From: Subtercola endophyticus
GTDB lineage: Bacteria > Actinomycetota > Actinomycetes > Actinomycetales > Microbacteriaceae
Length of the DNA stretch: 64,000 bases
Direction: 5' to 3'
Assembly: GCF_021044565.1 (NCBI RefSeq)
Contig: NZ_CP087997.1
Coordinates: 2,976,001 to 3,040,000 of the forward strand
Shown here piece after piece: positions 25,799 through 33,874 of the stretch. Below the pieces are notes generated by a model. It made no database searches, was not told the origin of the DNA, and worked only from the letters and a program-made list of their open reading frames with translations. Each line of letters opens with the position of its first letter. The stretch's first letter is position 1. A program made the translations under genes and the position numbers.

Positions 25799-26671
25799 CT
25801 ACGCCCGCTTCAGCAGCAGTTCGGCGACCCGGTAGTCGGGAAGAGTGATCACCCGCCCGTTGAGCACTGCGGCCGGGTCACCTTTCGCGGTCGCCTCTTC
25901 GTACGCCTCGACGACCTCTTTCGCCTTTGCGACCTCGGCGGCAGACGGGCGCATGACCTCGTTGATGATCGGCAGATGCGCCGGCGACACGGCGATGCAG
26001 GCCGTGTAGCCGAGGTCTGACCACGACTGGATGAGCGCCCGCACTTTATCGAGGTCTTTGTAGTCGGGGATGAGTGAGCCACCGGTCGCGAACAAGCCAT
26101 AGGCGGCCGCCGCAATGGCGATCTTCGATCGCGCGTAACCGCTGGTCAGCATCGAGAGCTCACCGTTCGCATCGAACGGGCGGCTGCCGACGTCTGCCGC
26201 GAAGTCGACATAGCCGAAGTGCAGGCCGGCCACCGCTTCATGCGACGCGATCGAATCGATCTCGATGAGCGCCCGCGCGGTCTCGATCATGACGTGCAGT
26301 GGATGCGCGTTACCGGCGGCCGCGAGAATGGCCGCCACCTCGTCGAGCTCTTCGCGCCGCTCGACCTTGGGATACGACACCACGATGTCGGCCGAGACCG
26401 CGCCGAGCGCCTCGAGGTCATCACGGCCCCACGGGGTGGCGAGGTTGTTGCACCGAACGATGACGCGGCGACCGCCGAAGTACGACATATCGCCGAGCGC
26501 CTCGATGATCGCTGAGCGCACGGCGGCCTTGTTCGCCGGCGTCGCCGAGTCTTCGAGGTCGAGCATGATGGCATCGGCCTGCACCTCGGGCACCTTCGAC
26601 CAGTACTTGGGGTTCAGAATCGGCACTTCGATGAGGCTCGTCATCGTTGCGAAATCCGCCCGTGCGGTCAT
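25799..26671 (-). CDS. HpcH/HpaI/CitE-family lyase (first copy)
   Basis: 290-residue CitE-like TIM-barrel lyase. Metal and CoA-ester motifs include 'IMLDLEDSATPANK', 'VMIETARALIEID' and 'FGYVDFAADVG'. Family members cleave citramalyl-CoA, malyl-CoA or related 3-hydroxyacyl-CoA esters. Its ATG overlaps the stop of the alpha/beta hydrolase (ATGA), showing translational coupling. A second CitE gene lies at 32586-33446. Confidence 0.86.
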   Translation of the reverse strand: MTARADFATMTSLIEVPILNPKYWSKVPEVQADAIMLDLEDSATPANKAAVRSAIIEALGDMSYFGGRRVIVRCNNLATPWGRDDLEALGAVSADIVVSYPKVERREELDEVAAILAAAGNAHPLHVMIETARALIEIDSIASHEAVAGLHFGYVDFAADVGSRPFDANGELSMLTSGYARSKIAIAAAAYGLFATGGSLIPDYKDLDKVRALIQSWSDLGYTACIAVSPAHLPIINEVMRPSAAEVAKAKEVVEAYEEATAKGDPAAVLNGRVITLPDYRVAELLLKRA

Positions 26672-27516
26672 GCGTTCACCTTCTCGGCAGCGAGAAAGTC
26701 TTCGATGGCTGTCGTGAATTCGTCAGGCTGTTCACGCGGAATGTAGTGACCCGTCTCGAACCAGAGCGCTACGGCGTCGGGCATGACGGTCGTCATCTTC
26801 TCGACCAGACCTTCGTCGAGCACGTTGCTCGTGCGCCCGATCATGAGCAGGGTGGGCATGGTCGCTTGGGCGCACATCTTCCACAGGTAGGGGATGTCTG
26901 GCAGGCTCGCCGAGCCGGTGATCCACTGCACGTCGGGGTCGGCCTTCAGAACGAGTTTGCCGGCCCAGTTCTTGCGCAGCTGGTGTTCGACATGCAGATC
27001 GATGAATTCCTCGACCCACTGCGGGTGCTCGGTCTTGTAATACTCGCGCGCCTCCGCGGAGTTGCGGAAACCCTTGATGGCCACCGTGCGCTGAATAAAG
27101 TCACGCATGAACTCCGCGCCTGCCCGGGTCGTTTCGGGGCCGGCGTCAGACAGAATGAGCTTCTTGACAATGTCGGGCCGCTCCCCCGCCAACGAGAGCG
27201 CCACTCGTACGCCGGCCGAGTGCCCCACCAGGTCGAAGGCGCCGATACCGAGCGCATCGACGAACAGGCTGATGTCATTCGACATCGAGCGCACGCGGTA
27301 CCCCGTCTTCGACCAGTCGCTCTCGCCGTGCCCGCGCAGATCGGGGGTGAACACGTGATAGTCGGCAGCGAGTCGACGCGAGATCGGATCCCACGTGTGC
27401 GCTTGAACATTGAGTCCGTGCAGCATCACCAGGGGCGGTTTACCCGGGGTGCCCCACTCGAGGTAGTGCAGGTTGAGGCCGCCGACGCGAACGTCACCGT
27501 CTTGATAGTCGTGCAT
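26668..27516 (-). CDS. Alpha/beta hydrolase
   Basis: 282-residue alpha/beta-fold hydrolase: 'MLHGLNVQAHTWD', nucleophile Ser100 in GHSAG, and His257 in 'ETGHYIPREQP'. The pattern is that of C-C-bond, lactone or epoxide hydrolases. GAGGAG lies 9 bases before the ATG. First gene of a leftward pair with the CitE lyase, divergent from the MmgE/PrpD gene across site C. Confidence 0.87.
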   Translation of the reverse strand: MHDYQDGDVRVGGLNLHYLEWGTPGKPPLVMLHGLNVQAHTWDPISRRLAADYHVFTPDLRGHGESDWSKTGYRVRSMSNDISLFVDALGIGAFDLVGHSAGVRVALSLAGERPDIVKKLILSDAGPETTRAGAEFMRDFIQRTVAIKGFRNSAEAREYYKTEHPQWVEEFIDLHVEHQLRKNWAGKLVLKADPDVQWITGSASLPDIPYLWKMCAQATMPTLLMIGRTSNVLDEGLVEKMTTVMPDAVALWFETGHYIPREQPDEFTTAIEDFLAAEKVNA

Positions 27517-27573
27517 AATCCATAACTCCTCGCTGAGCAGATAACTCCACCAACATCATTCTTATCAATGTTA

Positions 27574-27586
27574 CTATATGCATGAA
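27574..27586. promoter_or_regulatory. Candidate GntR operator, site C
   Basis: CTATATGCATGAA, matching site B at 10 of 13 positions, with core ATGCAT. It lies in the 97-bp divergent gap between the alpha/beta hydrolase and MmgE/PrpD genes. Confidence 0.6.
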
Positions 27587-27613
27587 TTGACTTTCCAATG
27601 AAGTGAGGACGAC

Positions 27614-29005
27614 ATGACCATTCCCGCTGGCGTGAGCCCGGCGACCTCGAGTGTCGCTTCTGGTGCGGGCGGAATGGCGCGCGCGCTCGCAGAGAAGATT
27701 TCCGAGCTGGTCGACGCCCCGCTGACCTCTTCCGCAGTCACAGCCGTGTCGAATCGCCTCACCCACTCGCTCGGCGTCAGCCTGGCCAGCACCGCGTTGC
27801 AGCCCTTCACCACCGCTCTCGACGCGCTCACGGCAGAGCCGGGCGAGGCCGTTGTGGTCGGTTCATCCACTCGCCTCGCGCCGGGAGCCGCGGCCTTCGT
27901 GAACGCGGTGACAGCACACAGCAGTCTGCAGGAAGACTGCGGGCCGGGCGGATTTCGTGAGGGGAGTCACCCCGGCACCTACGTGATTCCCGCAGCACTG
28001 GCTGCCGCAGACCTCAGCGGATGCTCGGGCGACCGATTGCAGCGTGCCATCATCGCGGGGTACGAGGCCGTTCACCGGCTCGGTCTGGCGGTTCCGCCCG
28101 CGCTCAGCGCGCGCCGGTTTCGGCCCGTCGGCGTCATGGGGCCGTTCGGCGCCGCCGTAGCCGCCGCGTACGCTCTCGGTGGCGACGCCGAGGCGGTCGG
28201 CCGCGCCATCGGCATCGCCGCCAATACCTCGGCCGGCACCAGCCAGGGCTTCGTCTCCGGCAGCATGGAACCGTACTTCCACGCCGGGTTCGCCGCCCGA
28301 AATGGCCTGCTGGCGGCCTCGCTGGCCGTCGCCGGAGCCCCGAGCGCCGAGTTGGCCTTAGAGGGCGAACACGGGTTCTTCGCCGTTTACGCCGGGCAGG
28401 CAGCCCTTACAGATCCACTTTTCGCCGACGACGAGCGGCTCGCTATCGAGGGCTTGGGGAGCAAGAAGTACGCAGTGTGCTTGCAGAACCAAGAGAGCAT
28501 CGAACTGGCCGACGAGGTGCGCGAGTTGATCGGCGGCCGCGAGATCGACGCCGTCGTTCTTCGACGCCCGAATACACCCGAGAACGGCACCGCAAGCCCG
28601 GGAGTCGGCGCAGACGGACCCTATGAAACCCGGCTGCAGCGACAGATGTCAGCCCGCTTCACCGCGGCCGCCGCCCTTCTGGGGCGGCCCGTCAACCGCC
28701 CGTTCTATTTCGAGTCGGCCGGTTCCGATGCGGCGACTCACGACTTAGCAGAACGGGTGCATCTGCAGACATCGACCAGCGGCGACGTCGAGTACGTCGC
28801 CCACCTGAGCAACGGCGAGACGGTCGCGCTGGCTGGGCGCCGACCGGGCATCCTGTTTCCCGACGACGAGTCGTTCGCTCGCCTGTTTCTGGTGCGTGCG
28901 ACCCCCGTACTCGGCGAAGCGCGGGCCTCGGCTGCGCTTGGGCAGATCAGTCTGCTCGGCAGCGCCGCCGACGCGCGTTCTCTGACGAAGTCGTTCGCGC
29001 TCTAG
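27614..29005 (+). CDS. MmgE/PrpD-family protein
   Basis: 463-residue member of the family that includes 2-methylcitrate dehydratase and cis-aconitate decarboxylase. Visible motifs are 'AAAFVNAVTAHSSLQED', 'IIAGYEAVHRLG', 'AANTSAGTSQGF' and 'KKYAVCLQNQES'. The normal family motif 'HxxDxDD' appears here as 'HSSLQEDCG', so the active site differs from methylcitrate dehydratase. GTGAGG precedes the ATG. The role in the island is unknown; dehydration or decarboxylation of a branched polyacid is a guess. It overlaps the end of the convergent SDR. Confidence 0.82.
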   Translation: MTIPAGVSPATSSVASGAGGMARALAEKISELVDAPLTSSAVTAVSNRLTHSLGVSLASTALQPFTTALDALTAEPGEAVVVGSSTRLAPGAAAFVNAVTAHSSLQEDCGPGGFREGSHPGTYVIPAALAAADLSGCSGDRLQRAIIAGYEAVHRLGLAVPPALSARRFRPVGVMGPFGAAVAAAYALGGDAEAVGRAIGIAANTSAGTSQGFVSGSMEPYFHAGFAARNGLLAASLAVAGAPSAELALEGEHGFFAVYAGQAALTDPLFADDERLAIEGLGSKKYAVCLQNQESIELADEVRELIGGREIDAVVLRRPNTPENGTASPGVGADGPYETRLQRQMSARFTAAAALLGRPVNRPFYFESAGSDAATHDLAERVHLQTSTSGDVEYVAHLSNGETVALAGRRPGILFPDDESFARLFLVRATPVLGEARASAALGQISLLGSAADARSLTKSFAL

Positions 29006-29868
29006 AGGCTGCCCGAACCGTCGCCGACGATCGTATCGGCCATCACGATGGGAAATACCTCAGTGGTGCCGCCGTCGACCGGAATGGTATGGCCAGTCAC
29101 ATACGAGGCCTCATCGCTCGCCAGGTACAGCACCGCGAACGCGACATCCCACCCCGTGCCTTCGGTGCCGAGCATCGTCGCCTTTGCGCGGCGACGGCGC
29201 ATCTCGCCCGTTCCCCCGCCGTTCCAGCCCGCGAAGCCGAGGCCCATAGGAATCGCGACGTGCCCGGGCGCGACCGTGTTGACGCGCACCCCGCGCGGAC
29301 CGTACTCGTAGGCCTGAGCCTTGGCCATGGCGATGAGGCCGCCTTTCGACGCCGAATAGCCGATTCCCCCGCCGGCGCGCAGACCGGCCACCGAGGTGAT
29401 GTGGATGATCGAACCCGCCCCCTTTTCGAACATGCTCGGCAGCACCGCATCAGACATGAGCTTCACGGCCGTCAAGTTGAGGGCGATGATCTTGTCCCAC
29501 ATCGAACGAAGGTTCTCTTGCTCGCCGGGCGCGATGGCCGCGTTGTTGACCAGAATGTCGACACTACCGAATTCTCGAATGCATTTGTCGACGGCGTCTT
29601 CGCACTCCTCTTGATCGGTGATGTCGGCGACCGCGACCAGACAGGTGCCGCCGACGCGTTCGACCGCTTCGGCGGTGTGCCACGCGCGCGCTTGATCGAC
29701 ATCGAGAATCATGACGTTCGCCCCCTTCGCGGCGAGCAACACGGCGATATCTGAGCCGGTGCCGCCCATCTCGCCGGCCGAGCCGGCTCCGGTCACGATG
29801 GCGGTTCGGCCCGCGAGGCGCTTATCGCTCGTGAATTCGGGAATGTCGAGGCGCTGAGAGTCAGCCAT
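29002..29868 (-). CDS. SDR-family oxidoreductase
   Basis: 288-residue short-chain dehydrogenase. The cofactor motif is extended and unusual, 'TGAGSAGEMGGTGSDIA'; then 'NNAA', 'SVAG', YSASK, and 'ASYVTGHTIPVDGG'. Last gene of the nine-gene leftward operon starting at the amidohydrolase 36079. A strong GGAGACACC-type site precedes the ATG. Probably oxidises a hydroxy intermediate. Confidence 0.85.
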   Translation of the reverse strand: MADSQRLDIPEFTSDKRLAGRTAIVTGAGSAGEMGGTGSDIAVLLAAKGANVMILDVDQARAWHTAEAVERVGGTCLVAVADITDQEECEDAVDKCIREFGSVDILVNNAAIAPGEQENLRSMWDKIIALNLTAVKLMSDAVLPSMFEKGAGSIIHITSVAGLRAGGGIGYSASKGGLIAMAKAQAYEYGPRGVRVNTVAPGHVAIPMGLGFAGWNGGGTGEMRRRRAKATMLGTEGTGWDVAFAVLYLASDEASYVTGHTIPVDGGTTEVFPIVMADTIVGDGSGSL

Positions 29869-29965
29869 GGTGTCTCCTTTGACGATGAAAATGTAAGTGA
29901 TGCTCGATGCCCTGAGCTCGACGCTCTGAGCCGAGAGTTCGCATCGAACCGCGTGCGCCGGGCAG

Positions 29966-30706
29966 CTACGACGAGATGCCGCCGTCGACCCAGTGCCCGC
30001 TGCCCTCCAGCCCGAGCCCGTGGCTCAGGTCCTCGGCGAAGAACCGGCGTGCTGCGATCGACACCGCCGCCTTCGAGAACCGAAGTACGGGAACGCTCAG
30101 CGTGGCAAGCTGCTCGGCGATGGCATGAGCCCGCGGCAGAACCTCGCCGTATGGCAGAACCTCGTGCACGAATCCGATGGTTCTGCCCTCGTGCGCGTCG
30201 ATGGTCGCTGCGGTGAGCAGAAAGTACTTCACGCGAGAAGGGCCGAGCAAGTTCGCCCAGACCGCGTGGGCGCCGTCGCCCGGAGCCGTGCGGCGCGTGA
30301 TGTGGATGTGGTCACCGAACACCGCCGTGTCAGAGGCGATGACGATATCGGCCAGCACCGCGATCTCTGCGTGCGCGGTGGCAGGGCCGTTGACTGCCGC
30401 GATGACGGGAACGTCGATGTCGCTGATGTTCTGCAGCATGCGCCGCCCCTCCCACCAGATCTCGTCCCAGGGCATTCCCTTGAACGACGCCACGTCAATG
30501 CTGGAACAGAACGTCTCACCCGTTCCGGTGATGATCACCGCTTTGGTCGACCGGCGAGACCCCGCCCATCCGAAGGCTTCCATCACCTCACGATGCGACG
30601 TCGCGCTCCACACAAGAGAGCCCTCGCCGGAATGCAACCTCAGCTCGACGATGTCGTCGATAACCGAGACGGCCACGGTCTCCCATTCGGGAATCACTTC
30701 ACTCAT
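29966..30706 (-). CDS. Crotonase-fold protein resembling 6-oxocamphor hydrolase (retro-Claisenase)
   Basis: 246-residue crotonase-superfamily protein. The two catalytic Glu of enoyl-CoA hydratase are absent. Instead, residues aligned with the His122/His145/Asp154 triad of Rhodococcus 6-oxocamphor hydrolase are all kept: His112 ('TAHAE'), His135 ('GDHIH') and Asp144 ('PGDGAH'). 'SLVWSATSH', 'WDEIWWEG' and 'GDGAHAVWANLLG' also match that enzyme as I remember it. The known enzyme hydrolyses a C-C bond in a bicyclic beta-diketone. AAGGAG eight bases upstream supports the ATG at 30706. The P450 operon and SDRs nearby could make such a diketone. Confidence 0.8.
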   Translation of the reverse strand: MSEVIPEWETVAVSVIDDIVELRLHSGEGSLVWSATSHREVMEAFGWAGSRRSTKAVIITGTGETFCSSIDVASFKGMPWDEIWWEGRRMLQNISDIDVPVIAAVNGPATAHAEIAVLADIVIASDTAVFGDHIHITRRTAPGDGAHAVWANLLGPSRVKYFLLTAATIDAHEGRTIGFVHEVLPYGEVLPRAHAIAEQLATLSVPVLRFSKAAVSIAARRFFAEDLSHGLGLEGSGHWVDGGISS

Positions 30707-30748
30707 GGAGCACACTCCTTCGGGCGGGCCACGCTGACCGGTCGCACC

Positions 30749-31987
30749 CTAGATCGTACCGGCGGCGCGCAGTTCGGCGATCTGCTCGGGCGTGCGACCG
30801 AGCGCTCCCCCGTACACGGCATCGCTGTCTTCGCCGAGGGCCGGCGCTGTGCGCCAGACCTTTCCGGCATAGTTGGCCAGCCGCGGAAAGACGTTCTGCA
30901 TCTTCACCATGCCGAGATCGGGGTCTTCGATCTCGACGACGTTCTCGCGTTCACGGTAGGTCGGGTCGGCGAGTATGTCTTCGACCGTGAAGATCGGCGA
31001 CGCAACGACCTCGAGTCGGGTCATCTCGGCGATGCACTCCTCGAGCGTGTGCTGCAGAATCCACTGCCGCACCATCTCGTCGAGCCGCGCCTTGCGCACC
31101 ACCTGCATAGCCGCCGTGGCATACTCCTCGATCGGCTCACCGACGAGGGCGGCCACGTTCTGTACGGAACGCGGAGTGCCCGACGTGACCGTGATCCAGC
31201 GATCATCCGAGGTCTTGAACGTGTTGATGACCGCGGCGGGCGCGGCTGACAACTCGTTGCCGACACGGGTGGGGTTCTCACCGAGCTGGTCGTAGAAGAT
31301 GACCTGCCATTCGATGAGCCGGAACAGTCCGTCGTACAGGGCGAGGTCGATCCATTCTCCGCGGAAGTCGGGGTCGGTGTTCTTGCGGTACAGGGCCGCC
31401 ATCACCGAGAACGCACCCATCAGACCGGTGACCGAGTCGCCGTGCGAGAAGCCGGTGTGCACGGGCGGACCGTCGGGAAAGCCGGTGATGTTCACGACAC
31501 CGCTCATGGCCTCGCCCACCTTGCCGAACCCGGGAGAGTTGCGTTTGGAGGAGGTGTTGCCGAAGCCCGTCACCTGCAGCATGATCAGCTTCGGGTTGAT
31601 CTTGTTCAGCGAGACGAAGTCGAGCTCCCACTTCTCGAGCGTTTCCACGCGGAAGTTGCAGATCACGACGTCGGCCCACATGGCGAGCTCACGGGCGAGC
31701 ACCCGACCCTCTTCGGTGCGCAGATTGAGCGTGACCGACTTCTTGTTGCGCGCCGAGACTTTCCACCACAGGTGTGTGCCGTCTTTTGCCGGCCCAGCGT
31801 TGCGCTGCGGATCGCCGCGTCCCGGGTCTTCGACGTGCACGACATCGGCGCCCAGGTCGGCCATCAACGTGCCGGCCAGCGGGCCCGCGATCACGTGAGC
31901 GAACTCGACGATTTTCAGACCGCTCAGCACTCTCAGGTCGGTCGGGCCGAACGGTTCGGTTGTGATGGGCTTGTCGGTAATGCTCAC
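30749..31987 (-). CDS. CaiB/BaiF (class III) CoA-transferase
   Basis: 412-residue formyl-CoA-transferase-like protein. 'LKIVEFAHVIAGPLAGTLMADLGADVVHVEDP' is the family N-terminus (here split as IVEFAHVIAGPLAGTLMADL and GADVVHVEDP). Asp184 in 'SHGDSVTGLMG' is at the catalytic Asp position. GTG start with AAGGAG upstream. Lies between MaoC and the crotonase in a leftward operon, and probably activates an acid intermediate to its CoA ester. Confidence 0.88.
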   Translation of the reverse strand: MSITDKPITTEPFGPTDLRVLSGLKIVEFAHVIAGPLAGTLMADLGADVVHVEDPGRGDPQRNAGPAKDGTHLWWKVSARNKKSVTLNLRTEEGRVLARELAMWADVVICNFRVETLEKWELDFVSLNKINPKLIMLQVTGFGNTSSKRNSPGFGKVGEAMSGVVNITGFPDGPPVHTGFSHGDSVTGLMGAFSVMAALYRKNTDPDFRGEWIDLALYDGLFRLIEWQVIFYDQLGENPTRVGNELSAAPAAVINTFKTSDDRWITVTSGTPRSVQNVAALVGEPIEEYATAAMQVVRKARLDEMVRQWILQHTLEECIAEMTRLEVVASPIFTVEDILADPTYRERENVVEIEDPDLGMVKMQNVFPRLANYAGKVWRTAPALGEDSDAVYGGALGRTPEQIAELRAAGTI

Positions 31988-32049
31988 GGGTTACAACTCC
32001 TTGGGTAGTAGCGAAGCTCGGGCGTCGTCGCACGAGCGGTGAAAAGGGT

Positions 32050-32583
32050 TCAGACCCGCCAGTCGGAGGCGGGTTCCGGAAAGCGGCTGACCGCCTGCGG
32101 GGCGCTGCGGCGGTACATCATGAAAGTGCGCAAGTACTCGACGACGGTCTCGCCGCGCTGGTTCACTCCACGAGTGCGGATGCTCACAATGCCCTGATGC
32201 GGGCGCGATTTCGACTCTCGCGTCGAGAGCACCTCGCTCTCGGCCCAGAGCGTGTCTCCGGCGAACACCGGTGTCGGCATCGAGATCGAGTCCCAGCCGA
32301 GGTTCGCCATGGCGTTCTCGCTGGTGTCGGCGACCGACAAACCAACCACGATCGACAGGGTCAGACACGAGTTCACCAACGGCTCTTTGAACTCGGTCGC
32401 CGCCGCGAACTCGCTGTTGAAGTGCACTTGATTGGTGTTGCACGTGAGCAAGGTGAACCACGTGTTGTCGGTCTGTTCGATGGTTCGTCCGAGGCGACTG
32501 CGATAGACATCTCCGACCTCCATGTCTTCGAAATACCGCCCTCGCCATTCCTTCGGCGCCTGCACGGTGGTGGTGTCTGTCAT
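32050..32583 (-). CDS. MaoC-like hydratase
   Basis: 177-residue hot-dog protein of the MaoC dehydratase family. 'VGRT'-type entry appears as 'SRLGRTIEQTDNTWFTLLTCNTNQVHFN': Asn49 and His54 stand where most (R)-hydratases have Asp and His, a variant seen in mesaconyl-CoA-hydratase-like members. AGAGAGGA is well spaced for the ATG at 32583; an ATG at 32589 overlaps the CitE stop as ATGA. The CitE neighbour suggests hydration of an unsaturated dicarboxyl-CoA (inference). Confidence 0.83.
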   Translation of the reverse strand: MTDTTTVQAPKEWRGRYFEDMEVGDVYRSRLGRTIEQTDNTWFTLLTCNTNQVHFNSEFAAATEFKEPLVNSCLTLSIVVGLSVADTSENAMANLGWDSISMPTPVFAGDTLWAESEVLSTRESKSRPHQGIVSIRTRGVNQRGETVVEYLRTFMMYRRSAPQAVSRFPEPASDWRV

Positions 32584-32585
32584 GG

Positions 32586-33446
32586 TCATTCCTCTCTGCG
32601 ATTCGTCGCGCTCTGCATCGGTGCTGCGTTGTGCATCGAAAGAATTCGTTGGGCCTGCAGCACGACCGGCAGGTCGACGAGCTTGCCGTTGTAGGCCGTC
32701 ACGGCGAGGCCGGACTGCTGAGCATCCGTGTAGGCCTCGACGACACCGAGAGCATCGTTCACCTCGTCGGCACTAGGGCTGAAGACGCGATTGACGACAT
32801 CGATCTGGGCAGGGTGGATGCACGCCTTGGCCGTGAAGCCGAGAGCCTTGCCGCGCCGGCTGCTCTCGAGCAGCGCCTCGGCGTCTGACACGGCGAGGTG
32901 CACCACGTCGATCGGTGCCTCGCGCAGCGCCGCCGCCGAGGCGAAGGCGACCCGGGCGCGCGGATACTGCATATCGATCTCATTCGACGAGAGCGTGATT
33001 CCGAGTTCTGCGGCCAGGTCGGCCGACCCGAGCATGAGCCGTACGACCTGCCGGTGCGACGCGATCGAGAAGGCCTGCTCCACCCCGAGCGCGGTCTCGA
33101 TCAGAGCGACGACCTGCGTGTTTGGAGACAGCGCGGCGAGTTCTCGAAGGCTGGCGTCGGAGGCCTTGGGAAGCATGACCGCGGCCGCCTTCGATTCGGC
33201 GATCGCTTCGATGTCGTCGACGAAGAAGGGCGTTCCTGCGGCGTTGATACGTACCACGAGCTGCGCGCTGCCTGCATAAGACTCGATGTAGTCGAGCACG
33301 CGGCGGCGAGCGGCCACCTTGTTCTCGGGTGCAACGGCATCTTCGAGATCGATGATCAGGGCATCCGCCTTCGCCGAAGCCGCCTTGGCGAGCTTGCGGT
33401 CGTCGTCGCCCGGCACGAAGAGAAAAGAACGCAGACCCTGGCGCAT
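32586..33446 (-). CDS. HpcH/HpaI/CitE-family lyase (second copy)
   Basis: 286-residue citryl/citramalyl-CoA lyase-like protein: 'RSFLFVPGDDDRKLAKA', 'LIIDLEDAVAPENK', 'VVALIETALGVEQA', 'LMLGSADLAAELG' and 'KACIHPAQIDVVN'. This copy is closer to classical CitE/citramalyl-CoA lyases than the one at 25799. The true start is ATG 33446, in a TGATG overlap with the Rieske stop. Immediately followed by MaoC, giving a hydratase-lyase pair. Confidence 0.88.
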   Translation of the reverse strand: MRQGLRSFLFVPGDDDRKLAKAASAKADALIIDLEDAVAPENKVAARRRVLDYIESYAGSAQLVVRINAAGTPFFVDDIEAIAESKAAAVMLPKASDASLRELAALSPNTQVVALIETALGVEQAFSIASHRQVVRLMLGSADLAAELGITLSSNEIDMQYPRARVAFASAAALREAPIDVVHLAVSDAEALLESSRRGKALGFTAKACIHPAQIDVVNRVFSPSADEVNDALGVVEAYTDAQQSGLAVTAYNGKLVDLPVVLQAQRILSMHNAAPMQSATNRREE

Positions 33447-33874
33447 CACGCCGACCGCCGTCGCTGCGGGCGAATGCGCTTCGAACTGCAGAATACCGCC
33501 GTGCCGCGCACCTCGACCTGGTAGACGCCGATGCGCCCGAGAATCGCTCCGCCGACGCTGGCACCGGTCTTGAGTTCGAACTCGTACCCGTGCCACGGGC
33601 AGGTCACGACTTCGCCCTCTTGAGCGAACACGTACTCGTTACGGTCGGAGGGCTCCATGGTGCCCTTGATCGCGCCGTCGCACATGGGGCCGCCCTGGTG
33701 GGGGCAGCTCGAGCCGATGGCGAAGACGCCGGCCACGGTTCGAACGACGCCGATCTCGCGACCGCCCACTTCTGAGCGGCGAATCTTGTTCGGCACGAGC
33801 TCGTCGAGCTCGCAGATGTATTCGAAGCCGTCGGTCTCGGTAGCAACCGTCGATCCGACACGTTCGTCCGTCAT
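33446..33874 (-). CDS. Small Rieske [2Fe-2S] ferredoxin
   Basis: 142-residue stand-alone Rieske protein. Cluster ligands are C57-x-H59 ('CPHQGG') and C92-x2-H95 ('CPWHGYEF'). There is no oxygenase domain, so it is an electron carrier or an oxygenase component whose partner lies elsewhere. The ATG at 33874 overlaps the upstream amidohydrolase stop (ATGA). The basic tail 'KRIRPQRRRSA' is notable. Confidence 0.88.
   Translation of the reverse strand: MTDERVGSTVATETDGFEYICELDELVPNKIRRSEVGGREIGVVRTVAGVFAIGSSCPHQGGPMCDGAIKGTMEPSDRNEYVFAQEGEVVTCPWHGYEFELKTGASVGGAILGRIGVYQVEVRGTAVFCSSKRIRPQRRRSA

Noticed and set aside
29966..30706. Ordinary enoyl-CoA hydratase
   Set aside because: Neither catalytic Glu is present at the usual positions; the oxocamphor-hydrolase-type triad is a better match.
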